Assembly: GCF_014202425.1 (NCBI RefSeq)
Contig: NZ_JACHGT010000010.1
Span: forward strand, 1-64,000
Source: Phytomonospora endophytica
GTDB lineage: Bacteria; Actinomycetota; Actinomycetes; Mycobacteriales; Micromonosporaceae
Direction of reading: 5' to 3'
DNA length: 64,000 bases
The position numbers and the translations under genes were made by a program. This document shows, in pieces, positions 49,047 through 57,133 of this stretch. Under the pieces are notes generated by a model that saw only the letters and a program-made list of their open reading frames with translations, was not told where the DNA came from and did no database searches. Position 1 is the stretch's first letter. The number at the start of each line of letters is the position of its first letter.

Positions 49047-50648
49047 TCAGTGATCGTTCGCGCGCCTGCGCAACACCAGGATGAGCAGGGCGCCCGCCGC
49101 GAGAACCGTGCCGCCCGCGGCCGCGATCCGCCACACGCTCGTCCCGGTGACCGCGAGGTTCGGCGGCTCCGGTTCCGCCGGCGGAACCGGACCCGCCGAC
49201 GAGGGATCGGGCGACGACGGGCTCGGGCCGGGACCGGCCTCGACCTTGATCGTCACGCTGTCGTCCGGTGACACCACCCGGTCGTCGTCGCCGGTCGCGT
49301 GGGCCGTGTTGGTGACCTTCCCGGCGGTGGCGTCAGCGGCGGTGACCGTGTAGGTCCCCCTGCAGGTCGTCGAGTCCCCGTCGGTGCCGGCCGGGGTGAG
49401 GCTCGTGGAGTCGCAGGTGACACCGGTCAGACGGTCGTCGACGACCTTGATGTCGGGGACCGGAACGCCGGTGACGTTGGTGACGGCGTAGGTGTACTCG
49501 ACCTCGTCGCCGGGACGGTAGACGCGCTCGGTGTCGGTGTCCTTGGCCAGGTCGAGCATCGCCAGTGGGCGCAGGGAGCGGACCGTGACGTCTCCGATGA
49601 GGTGGACGTCGGTGAACAGGCCGGTGGAGGCGCCGAAACCGAACTTGTAGGTCGCCGGGACCGGCTCGGGCGCGGCGAAGGCGAGCACCTGCTGCGAACC
49701 GGCGCCGTCGTTGAAGTCGATGGCGACCGTCACCCGCGGGTTCGGGCCGGGCGTGATCCGCACGGTGACCGTCCGCTTCGACGGCGCGAGCAGCGCGGCC
49801 GCCTGCTGCGGCGTCGTTCCCGCCGGCATGTTCGTGAGGGGGCCGTGCAGCTCGCCCGGGAGCGTCGACGGCCACGGGCCGGTGGTGGAGAAGTTGCTCG
49901 TGGTCGCGGTGAGGAAGCAGTAGCCCGAGGTTCCGTTGCCCGGGCCGCGCACGGTGACCATGTTCCGGCCCGGCGCCGGCACGTAGAAGGCGGTCCCGGA
50001 GGGAGAGCGCTCGTCGCAGTCGTCGCCGCGGCGTTCCCAGTCGCCGAAGTAGTTGCCGAGCACGTCGAGGCCGATGCCGAGGTAGCCGTTGTCGACACCG
50101 GGGATGAAGGGCCGGGAGGGGTCGCTGTCGGGTTGCTTCTGGGCATAGCCGAGGCTGCCTCCGAAGGCACCCGGCGCGGTGAGCCCGCCGGAGCCGTCGA
50201 CGAGGAAGAAGGAGATGCCGTCGGCGGGATTGGGCAGCGAGGTCGAGCCGTACTGGTACTGGTCGAAGGTGACCTCGACGCCCTCCTCGGCGGGGAGCGC
50301 CTGGTCGAAGAGGACGGCGGCGGTGCGGTCGTTGCCGGCGTCGGTGAGCTGGAGAAAGCCGTAGGGCGCACCGTCGGCCGGCGGGACGGGACCGACGCGG
50401 CCGTCGGGACACGCGCCCAGCGGGTGCAGGCCCGCCGGGGGTGTCGAGCCGGGAGCGGCACCGGTGAGGCAGGCGCTCCCATAGGCGCGGAAGCGGGCGT
50501 CGGCACTCGCTCCGGTGAACGGCTCGGCGACCAGCAGCGTTCCGTCGGCGGCGGGGGCCGCCTCGACGGCGCCGGGCAGGCAGGCCACGACGGCGGAGAC
50601 CGCGAGCGCGCTCAGGGCGGCGAACATCCGTTTTGCGGAGAGAAGCAT
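49047..50648 (-). CDS. Cell-wall-anchored lectin-like protein (LAVTG sortase motif)
   Basis: A 533-residue surface protein. A signal peptide (about 1-30) ends VEA|AP. An L-type-lectin-like jelly roll spans about 35-350 (LPNPADGISFFLVDGSGG, GVDNGYLGIGLDVLGNYFGDWERRGDDCDE). A DUF11-type module near 360-460 (DTDTERVYRPGDEVEYTYAVTN) is a spacer. The C-terminus has a Pro/Ser linker, LAVTG, a helix (VWRIAAAGGTVLAAGALLILVL) and RRRANDH: a class E sortase signal. No Shine-Dalgarno is visible; TAGACT ends 7 bases before the ATG at 50648. Confidence 0.85.
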   Translation of the reverse strand: MLLSAKRMFAALSALAVSAVVACLPGAVEAAPAADGTLLVAEPFTGASADARFRAYGSACLTGAAPGSTPPAGLHPLGACPDGRVGPVPPADGAPYGFLQLTDAGNDRTAAVLFDQALPAEEGVEVTFDQYQYGSTSLPNPADGISFFLVDGSGGLTAPGAFGGSLGYAQKQPDSDPSRPFIPGVDNGYLGIGLDVLGNYFGDWERRGDDCDERSPSGTAFYVPAPGRNMVTVRGPGNGTSGYCFLTATTSNFSTTGPWPSTLPGELHGPLTNMPAGTTPQQAAALLAPSKRTVTVRITPGPNPRVTVAIDFNDGAGSQQVLAFAAPEPVPATYKFGFGASTGLFTDVHLIGDVTVRSLRPLAMLDLAKDTDTERVYRPGDEVEYTYAVTNVTGVPVPDIKVVDDRLTGVTCDSTSLTPAGTDGDSTTCRGTYTVTAADATAGKVTNTAHATGDDDRVVSPDDSVTIKVEAGPGPSPSSPDPSSAGPVPPAEPEPPNLAVTGTSVWRIAAAGGTVLAAGALLILVLRRRANDH

Positions 50649-50735
50649 GCAAAACAGTCTAAAGGAGACAGTTCCTGCTCATGCGGAGATCTCCCGCCGG
50701 GCGGGAGCCGGTCCCGGCGGCTTTCACCTCGGCGT

Positions 50736-51212
50736 CTATGCCGTCAGGTCGACCACCACGCGCGAGTCGTGCCCCTTCCCGTTGAGCGGGTGGCTGCCGC
50801 CGATGAGCACCGAGTGCTCCGTCACCCGCGCCCGGTACAGGCGGAACACGTCGGGTTCCCGCACCATCGCGACCGTGAAGTGCCTGGCCACGTCCAGCTT
50901 GGCGTTGAAGATCCGCAGGGCGCGCTCATGCTCGTCCGCGGGCACCTCGGCGGCCGTCGCGCTCATGTACACGGCCTCGGCGGTGCCGATCTCGCAGCGC
51001 GAGTCGAACACGGTGATCGAGACCTCGGGGCGGCCGGCGATGTTGCGCGAATGGCGGGTCGTCGGCCCCGAGACCCAGTAGAAGTCGCGATGCCCGTCCG
51101 GGCTGAAGAACACCGGGGTCGTCCACGGTGTCCCGGAGGCGTCGGCGGTACCGAGCACCATGTACTTGTTCTCGGCGATGAGTGCGCGGGCGGTATCGGC
51201 GAACTCGTTCAT
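50736..51212 (-). CDS. PPOX-family flavin-binding protein
   Basis: A 158-residue split-barrel protein: FADTARALIAENKYMVLGTADASGTPWTTPVFFSPDG at the start, then FYWVSGPTTRHSRNIAGRPEVSITVFDS, and FRLYRARVTEHSVLIGG near the end. It is the intact copy of the decayed gene at 48515-48865. It should bind FMN or F420 and reduce a small substrate; the reaction is unknown. CGGAG lies 7 bases before the ATG at 51212. It faces away from the DD-peptidase gene. Confidence 0.85.
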   Translation of the reverse strand: MNEFADTARALIAENKYMVLGTADASGTPWTTPVFFSPDGHRDFYWVSGPTTRHSRNIAGRPEVSITVFDSRCEIGTAEAVYMSATAAEVPADEHERALRIFNAKLDVARHFTVAMVREPDVFRLYRARVTEHSVLIGGSHPLNGKGHDSRVVVDLTA

Positions 51213-51374
51213 GTACGGCTCCGTTCGGTCGTCGGTGACCGACCACTGTGGCACGACCGTACGATGGCCCACGGTCGGCATATCGCCCGCGTATGTTCCA
51301 GCGGTTCGCCCGCCATACGTTCCCGCCGGTAGAACTGGGCGGACCTTCCCACCTCGACGGATGGAGTCCGTCCC

Positions 51375-52991
51375 ATGGCTCAAGTCCCCCCGCACCCCCG
51401 GACGCAGGCGCCCCGCTGGGGCAGGCGCTCGGTCCTCGGGATGCTCGGCGCGGCACCCCTCGCCGCCGCCGGATCGCTGCTCGGCCCGCACACCGCCACG
51501 GCCGCCGGATCGTCCCGGGACCTCGACGCGCGGGTCAGGGCGATCACCGGCCGCCCGGAGTTCGCCGGAGCCCACTGGGGAATGGAGTTCCGCTACGCCG
51601 ACACCGGCGAGGCCGCGTACTCCGTCGAACCCGGAACCCTCTTCACCGCCGCCTCCTCGATGAAGGTGTTCGTCGCCGGGACGGCCTTCGCCGCGCTCGG
51701 CGCCGACCGCCGCTTCCACACGACGGTCCACCGCACCGGCCGCGTCGTCAAAGGCGTCCTCCACGGAGACCTCGTCCTCGTCGCCGGCGGCGACCTGCTC
51801 ATCGGCGGGCGCCTGCGCCGCGACGGCACGATCGCCCTCCCGGAACCCGACCACTCCTACGGCACCATGCCCGGAGCGCGGCCCGCGCCCGGCGATCCCC
51901 TCGCCGTCGTCGACGACCTCGCCGCGCAGGTCGCACGCCAAGGACTGCGACGCGTCGAAGGCCGCGTCCTCATCGACACGTCGCTGTTCCGCGAGGCACA
52001 GGAGGACATGGCCAACGGCGGCCTCAAGGCCACCATCTCCCCGATCATGGTCAACGACAACATCGTCGACGTCACCGTCGTCCCCGGCGCACGTCCCGGC
52101 GACCTCGCCCGCCTGCGCGTCTCGCCGCGGACCGGCCACGTCACCGTCCGAAACGACGTGACCACCACCGACGGCACGGGACAACCCCGCAGGCTCGCCT
52201 TCACCGCCGACACCGCCGCCCCCGACGGCTCCCGCACCGTCACGCTCACCGGCGACGTGACGGCCGGAGGCCCCGACCAGTTCATCGCCTACTTCGTGGC
52301 CGAGCCCACCCGCTTCGCCGCGACACTCTTCGCGGAGTCGCTGCGGCGGCACGGCGTGCACGCCCGGCCCTCCGCCGAGACCCCCGGAGGAGACGACGGG
52401 AGGCACCTGCTCGCCGAGCACGTCTCACCGCCGCTGCACGACCAGGTCAAGGTCATGCTCAAGGTGAGCTCGAACCTGCACACCGTCACCTTCCCGTACG
52501 TGGTCGGCGCGACGGCCGGCGGCGACCCCGCCGCACCCAAGGCCCGCTACTCCGCCCTGCGCCGGGAACTCTTCGCCGAGGCCGGGCTGGACCCCGACAC
52601 CGCCGAGTCGCCCGGGGACCTCTACACCCCGGCGACGTTCACCACCTTCCTCCGGCACGTCTCGCGCCGGCGCGACTTCCGGCGCTTTCGCGAGGCGCTG
52701 CCGATCATGGGCGTCGACGGCAGCCTCAAGGACGTCCAGCCCGGTTCTCCCGCCGCCGGGCACGTCTACGGCAAGACCGGCACGGCGGCACTGATGCCGC
52801 CGCCGGGCGACCCGGCCCCGGTGGCCCTGAACAAGGCCCTCGCCGGGTTCGTGCGCCTCCCCAGTGGACGCTGGGTCACCTTCGGGCTGTTCATGAACCA
52901 GCGCCTGCCGGGTGGCGACCCGATGGCCCACGGCGGCGTGGTCGCCCAGGCGATGGGTGAGATCGCCACGGCCGCCTACCTGACGCTCTGA
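51375..52991 (+). CDS. dacB: D-alanyl-D-alanine carboxypeptidase/endopeptidase, PBP4 class
   Basis: A 538-residue S13 peptidase that trims or cleaves peptidoglycan cross-links. A twin-arginine signal (RRSVLGMLGAAPLAAAG) ends near ATA|AG. The catalytic set is complete: SxxK in TAASSMKVFVAG (Ser near 94, Lys near 97), SxN in LKVSSNLHTVTFPY and KTG in HVYGKTGTAALM. The insertion domain between SxxK and SxN fits PBP4. GGAG lies about 8 bases before ATG 51375. A pair of strong hairpins follows. Confidence 0.9.
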   Translation: MAQVPPHPRTQAPRWGRRSVLGMLGAAPLAAAGSLLGPHTATAAGSSRDLDARVRAITGRPEFAGAHWGMEFRYADTGEAAYSVEPGTLFTAASSMKVFVAGTAFAALGADRRFHTTVHRTGRVVKGVLHGDLVLVAGGDLLIGGRLRRDGTIALPEPDHSYGTMPGARPAPGDPLAVVDDLAAQVARQGLRRVEGRVLIDTSLFREAQEDMANGGLKATISPIMVNDNIVDVTVVPGARPGDLARLRVSPRTGHVTVRNDVTTTDGTGQPRRLAFTADTAAPDGSRTVTLTGDVTAGGPDQFIAYFVAEPTRFAATLFAESLRRHGVHARPSAETPGGDDGRHLLAEHVSPPLHDQVKVMLKVSSNLHTVTFPYVVGATAGGDPAAPKARYSALRRELFAEAGLDPDTAESPGDLYTPATFTTFLRHVSRRRDFRRFREALPIMGVDGSLKDVQPGSPAAGHVYGKTGTAALMPPPGDPAPVALNKALAGFVRLPSGRWVTFGLFMNQRLPGGDPMAHGGVVAQAMGEIATAAYLTL

Positions 52992-52994
52992 GCC

Positions 52995-53060
52995 CCGGCC
53001 TCACGGCCGGTCGAGGAACGCGGCCGCCTCCCCGGCGGGTTCCCGAGGGGAGGCGGCCGC
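52995..53060 (+). terminator. Tandem hairpin terminators
   Basis: A small stem CCGGCC-TCAC-GGCCGG (52995-53010) is followed by GCGGCCGCCTCCCC (53020-53033) pairing with GGGGAGGCGGCCGC (53047-53060), a perfect 14-bp stem with a 13-base loop. They end the dacB transcript and may also stop the convergent P450 operon. The next 226 bases to 53286 show no gene. Confidence 0.8.
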
Positions 53061-53286
53061 TCAGGTCGTGCCGCTTACCGGCGCCGGGTTTACCGACTGC
53101 CCACCACCTCGCGCGGCCGCGGCACGAGCCCGTGGACCGATGTCGGGACCTCGGCGGCGGGAACGCCCACATCGCCTCGCCCAGGCGCTCGACCGCGCAG
53201 GTATCGCCCGCCAGAACGCGCGACGATGGCCCCGACGGGCGAGCCCCGGGCACCGTCGCGGCCCGGGGCTCGAATCCTCGCCGTCC

Positions 53287-54501
53287 CTAGCGGCGCGTCA
53301 GCCGGACGGGGACCGCGCTGTAGTCGTTGCCGATGAACGACGGCTGCCGCCGCAGTTCGTCCGGCTTGACGGCCAGTTCCACGTCGAAGCGCTCGAAGAG
53401 CCGCCGCAACGCCACCGTCGCCTCAAGCCGCGCCAGCGGCGCGCCCATGCAGAAGTGGATCCCGTGCCCGAAGGCCAGGTGCGACTTGTCCTCCCGGTCG
53501 AGGTCCCACACGTCCGGGTCGGCCAGCGCCGAGGGATCGCGCCCGACCGCGCCGAAACCGATCAGGATGAGATCGCCCTTCGCGATCACCGTCCCGTCGG
53601 GCGTCTCTATGTCGTCGAGGGCGTACCGCAGCGGGATGTGCATGATCGGCGGATCCCGGCGCAGCGACTCGTCGAGCACGTCGTCCCAGCGGTCACCGTC
53701 CTGCGCGGCGGCGAGGGCCCCGGGGTGCGTGAGCAACGCGACCGCCGAGTGGTCGATCAGGCTGACCGCCGTCTCGGAACCGGCGCCGACGGTGGTGATC
53801 ACCATCGCGACCAGCTCCTGCTCGGTGAGCCGGTCCCCGTCCTCGTGGATGCCCAGCAGCCGCGTGGTCATGTCATCGCCGGGGTTCTCGCGCTTGTAGG
53901 CGATGAGGTCGATGGCGGCCTTGAACATCGCGTATCCGTTGGCGACGGCCTGCTCCGCCGACAGCGAGGTGTTGACCGCCGCCTCCATCACCTCCGCCAT
54001 GAGCGCACGCTGATCCTGCGGCACCCCGAGCAGATCGCAGATGACCGTGATCGGCACCCGGTAGGAGAAGGTCTCGCGCAGATCGACGACCGTACCGGGC
54101 GGCGTCGTCCCCAGCGCGTCGAGCAGCTCGTCGACGATGGCGGTGATGGCCGGGCGCATCGCCTCGACCCTCCGCACGGTGAAGGCCGGGCTGATCAGCT
54201 TGCGGAGCCGGCCGTGGTCGGTCCCGGTCGCGTTGAACATCGACGCCGGCGTCCACGGCATCAGCCACGGAGGCTGCGTCTCCTCACTGAAACCGGGCCA
54301 TCCGCGACGGGGGTCGCGCGTGACCCTGGGATCGGTCGCCAGCGACTTGATCATCGCCGTGGAGGTCACCGACCACGCGGTTAAACCGCCGGGCAGGGCC
54401 ACGCGGGTGGCATCGCCGAAGCCTCGCAGCTCCTCGGTCTGCTGATACAACTTCGTGCCGGTGGAGTCGAGAAGGACCGGAGCGGTGGAGGGGTGGTTCA
54501 C
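53287..54501 (-). CDS. Cytochrome P450, CYP154-like (conservon)
   Basis: A 404-residue soluble P450. The heme loop is FGHGIHFCMGAPLAR (Cys near 353), the I-helix has VGAGSETAVSL, and the K-helix ExxR is ESLRRDPP. The length and motifs fit the CYP154 group, which pairs with CYP157 in Streptomyces conservons. It is the last gene of the operon, 10 bases after the CYP157-like gene. CYP154 members hydroxylate steroids or flavonoids in vitro; its natural substrate is unknown. Confidence 0.85.
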   Translation of the reverse strand: MNHPSTAPVLLDSTGTKLYQQTEELRGFGDATRVALPGGLTAWSVTSTAMIKSLATDPRVTRDPRRGWPGFSEETQPPWLMPWTPASMFNATGTDHGRLRKLISPAFTVRRVEAMRPAITAIVDELLDALGTTPPGTVVDLRETFSYRVPITVICDLLGVPQDQRALMAEVMEAAVNTSLSAEQAVANGYAMFKAAIDLIAYKRENPGDDMTTRLLGIHEDGDRLTEQELVAMVITTVGAGSETAVSLIDHSAVALLTHPGALAAAQDGDRWDDVLDESLRRDPPIMHIPLRYALDDIETPDGTVIAKGDLILIGFGAVGRDPSALADPDVWDLDREDKSHLAFGHGIHFCMGAPLARLEATVALRRLFERFDVELAVKPDELRRQPSFIGNDYSAVPVRLTRR

Positions 54502-54511
54502 GTCGTGCTCC

Positions 54512-55726
54512 TTACCTGGTGGGGGTGGCGGCCGCCGCCGGGGTGAACGCGACGTTCAGGTGGGCGGGGCACTGGTGGAACAGACCGGGCCGGTTGGGGA
54601 TCCGCCCGCGGTCGGTGAGCCGGACGTCCCAGAGATGTTCGAGGACGGCGGTGATGGCCTCCTGCGTGATGATCGCGGCGTGCACGGGGACGGGGCAGCG
54701 GTGCTCGCCCGCGCTGAACGCGAGGTGGGCGCGGGAGTCGTAGGAGATCGTCGACGGCAGCGACGGGTCGGTGTTGGTGGCGTGGTGGCTGATCATCACG
54801 GGCACGCCCTTGGGGATGAAGACGCCGTGCAGCCGCGTGTCGCTGATCGCGAAGTGGAAGGTGAAGGTCGACAGCGGGCTGGCCTCCCACAGCGCCTTCT
54901 CCATGGCGCGGCGGACGCTGACGGCACCGGCGGTGAGGTCGCCGCTGTAGTCGTCGTTGGTCAGCAGCAGCTTCAGCGCCTGCACGATCCACGTCGAGGT
55001 GGGCACGTGCCCGGCGCCGATGAGGGTGTAGAGGCTGGACACGACCTCCTCGAAGCTCAGTTCCGCCGAGTGCGAGATCATCCAGCTCGTGAGGTCGTCG
55101 CCCGGGCGTTCCCGCTTGAGCGCCACGAGCCCGGCGAGCATCCCCCCGAAGGCCTCGGCCGCCTCGGCGGCGTCCGGCGTCGCGTCGATGATCTTGGCGC
55201 AGGCCTCGACCATGCCGCGGCTGGTCTCCGGCGGGCAGTCGAGCAGCTCGGTGAACACCAGCAGCGGAACGGCCATCGCGTACTCGGTGAGCAGATCCGC
55301 GCGGCCGTTGGCGCGCAACTCGGTGATGATGCCGAGGGCGACCTCGCGGGTGATCTCCTTCAGCCGCCAGGAACGCACCCGCGACATGCAGTCCTCGATG
55401 ACCGTGCGCAGCCGGGCGTGCTCGGCGCCGTCGGCGTAGAGCAGACTCGGGCGCCAGCCGAGGATGCCGAGCAGCGGACTGTCCGGCGGGACCCTTCCCT
55501 CGGCAAGGGCGGTCCAGTTGCGGGTGTCGCGGGTGTAGACGCCCGCCGGGCTCGACAGCAGCTCGACGGCGGCGGGATGGCTGGTGACGACCAGCCCCCG
55601 CACCCCGGGGGAGAGCTCGGCCCAGGCCACCGGCCCGGCGAGCCGGAGGGCGGCGTAGGTGGGGTTCGGGTCCAGCGCGAAGGCGTCGCCGAACAGTTGC
55701 GGGACGTGGACGGGGATGTCGCTCAT
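54512..55726 (-). CDS. Cytochrome P450, CYP157-like, without ExxR motif
   Basis: A 404-residue P450 with the heme loop FSAGEHRCPVPVHAAI (Cys near 352). The I-helix reads IGAGHVPTST. In the K-helix, where almost all P450s have ExxR, it reads EKALWEASP, so the Arg is replaced. CYP157 proteins are known to lack ExxR in this way. Its ATG at 55726 overlaps the stop of the GTPase gene by four bases. The protein probably works with the CYP154-like neighbour and the conservon proteins, perhaps as a redox partner or signal sensor. Confidence 0.85.
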   Translation of the reverse strand: MSDIPVHVPQLFGDAFALDPNPTYAALRLAGPVAWAELSPGVRGLVVTSHPAAVELLSSPAGVYTRDTRNWTALAEGRVPPDSPLLGILGWRPSLLYADGAEHARLRTVIEDCMSRVRSWRLKEITREVALGIITELRANGRADLLTEYAMAVPLLVFTELLDCPPETSRGMVEACAKIIDATPDAAEAAEAFGGMLAGLVALKRERPGDDLTSWMISHSAELSFEEVVSSLYTLIGAGHVPTSTWIVQALKLLLTNDDYSGDLTAGAVSVRRAMEKALWEASPLSTFTFHFAISDTRLHGVFIPKGVPVMISHHATNTDPSLPSTISYDSRAHLAFSAGEHRCPVPVHAAIITQEAITAVLEHLWDVRLTDRGRIPNRPGLFHQCPAHLNVAFTPAAAATPTR

Positions 55727-56340
55727 GTGCGGGAGGGCTCCGGCCGGGGTGCGCTGGCGTCGGTGTGCGCCAGGAGGTGACGGACCAGGGAGATGAGGGG
55801 GAGTTTGGCCGTCTCACGGCGGCGCGCGTCGCAGATGACCAGCGGCGTGTCGTCGTCGAGCTGGAAGGCCTGGCGGAGCTCCTCCTCGCTGTACTCGGGC
55901 GCACCGTCGAAGCTGTTGACCGTGATGACATAGGGCACGCCGGCGTTCTCCAGCCGGTCGATGTGGTCGAAGCTGGCGTCGATGCGTCGGGTGTCGGCGA
56001 GCACGATGCCGCCGAGCGCGCCGAGCATGAGGTCGTCGACGAAGGTGCGGAACCGGGGCTGGCCGGGCGCGCCGAACAGGTACAGGGCGATGTCGTCGCC
56101 GATGGTGAGCCGGCCGAAGTCCATCGCGACCGTGGTCGTGGTCTTGTCCGGCAGGTCGGCCAGATCGTCGACGGCCTGACCGTACTGGGTCATCGTCTCC
56201 TCCGTCGACAGTGGACGGATCTCGGAGACGCTGTTGATGAGCGTGGTCTTGCCGACGCCGAACGGTCCCAGCACGATGATCTTCACGCTCTGGGTGACGC
56301 TGGCCGGCAGGTGGTGGACCTCAGAGCTCATGGAGGGCAT
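55723..56340 (-). CDS. cvnD: Conservon GTPase (CvnD-like)
   Basis: A 205-residue Ras-like GTP-binding protein of the MglA/CvnD type. The P-loop is GPFGVGKTTLI (25-35), switch I/II pieces are TTTVAMDFGRL and LFGAPGQPRF (DxxG position reads GAPGQ), and the guanine motif is VNSFD instead of NKxD. GGAGAGGA lies 6-7 bases before the ATG at 56340. It overlaps the DUF742 gene by 20 bases. With CvnA-CvnC it forms a membrane-associated complex that resembles a G-protein signalling unit. Confidence 0.95.
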   Translation of the reverse strand: MPSMSSEVHHLPASVTQSVKIIVLGPFGVGKTTLINSVSEIRPLSTEETMTQYGQAVDDLADLPDKTTTTVAMDFGRLTIGDDIALYLFGAPGQPRFRTFVDDLMLGALGGIVLADTRRIDASFDHIDRLENAGVPYVITVNSFDGAPEYSEEELRQAFQLDDDTPLVICDARRRETAKLPLISLVRHLLAHTDASAPRPEPSRT

Positions 56341-56677
56341 GCAGGATCCTCTCCAGCAGTTCGCAGTCGTTGCGTTGTTCGGGTGGCGCCGGGGTGCGCG
56401 CCAGGACGTGCCCGCCGGCGACGAGGTCGGCGGCGATGACCTTGACGATCGGGACCGGGAGCCGGACGTGGGCGCTGATCTCGGCCAGCGACAGCACGCC
56501 CGGCGCCAGGAGGTCCATGACCCGGTTGGCCATGACGGGAAGCCCGCCGCGGTCGACGTTGGCGTCCGGGTACAGCAGAGTGCTCTCGTCCAGACTGGAT
56601 CGAACCGGCCGGGCCTGGCCGTCGGTCGGGGTGTGCGACCGGACCAGGCCGATGCGGCTGCGGCGTACGGGCGTCAT
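56321..56677 (-). CDS. cvnC: Conservon DUF742 protein (CvnC-like)
   Basis: A 118-residue protein of the DUF742 family: GLVRSHTPTDGQARPVRSSLDEST, LLAPGVLSLAEISAHVRLPVPIVKVIAADLVAGGHVLARTP (winged-helix-like) and a final ERILHALHEL. It starts 3 bases after the roadblock gene stop. It is always found between CvnB and CvnD and binds one of them in the signalling complex; it has no catalytic residues. Confidence 0.95.
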   Translation of the reverse strand: MTPVRRSRIGLVRSHTPTDGQARPVRSSLDESTLLYPDANVDRGGLPVMANRVMDLLAPGVLSLAEISAHVRLPVPIVKVIAADLVAGGHVLARTPAPPEQRNDCELLERILHALHEL

Positions 56678-56680
56678 GGC

Positions 56681-57133
56681 CTAGACCCGCTCGTACGCGC
56701 TCGGCGAGTTCGGTCCCGTCCCGCGCACCCGCTCGGGGGCGCCGAGGTATTCGTTCATGGCCTTGATGACGCCGACGGCGGTATGGGTGACCACGACGAT
56801 CTGGTCGCTGGTCAGGCCGGCGGTGACCGAGACCGCGAGGTAGGTGTTCGCGGCGGCGGTGAGGACCATGACGGTGTGGTCGCCGAAGTCGACGATGGTC
56901 CGGCGCCAGGTCAGTTCGTCGGTGCCGCAGAAGTCGACGAGGCCGCGGGACAGCGAGCCGATCCCGGTCAGCCCGGCAGCGGCGCGCTCGGCGTCGGCGC
57001 GGTCGATACCCGAGGACTTGGCCTTCAGCAGACCGTCACCGGTGAACAGGACCGCGTGCAGGCAGCCGTTCTCCTGGGTGATGTGGTCGAGCTGGCGCCC
57101 CATCTCGGCATCGATGTGCTCCTGGCCGGTCAT
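56681..57133 (-). CDS. cvnB: Conservon roadblock/LC7-domain protein (CvnB-like)
   Basis: A 150-residue roadblock/LC7 protein: LDHITQENGCLHAVLFTGDGLLKAKSSG, AERAAAGLTGIGSLSRGLVDFC, then TIVDFGDHTVMVLTAAANTYLAVSVTAG. The family regulates the GTPase as an activating partner. Its ATG at 57133 overlaps the CvnA stop by four bases, so production of sensor and partner is coupled. Confidence 0.95.
   Translation of the reverse strand: MTGQEHIDAEMGRQLDHITQENGCLHAVLFTGDGLLKAKSSGIDRADAERAAAGLTGIGSLSRGLVDFCGTDELTWRRTIVDFGDHTVMVLTAAANTYLAVSVTAGLTSDQIVVVTHTAVGVIKAMNEYLGAPERVRGTGPNSPSAYERV

Noticed and set aside
49299-51332. A 677-codon open frame on the plus strand
   Set aside because: It is antisense to the LAVTG surface protein and the PPOX gene. 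No ribosome site or protein pattern supports it.
51248-52960. A 570-codon plus-strand frame overlapping dacB
   Set aside because: The product is almost only Arg, Pro and His; dacB in the other frame has a complete PBP4 catalytic set.
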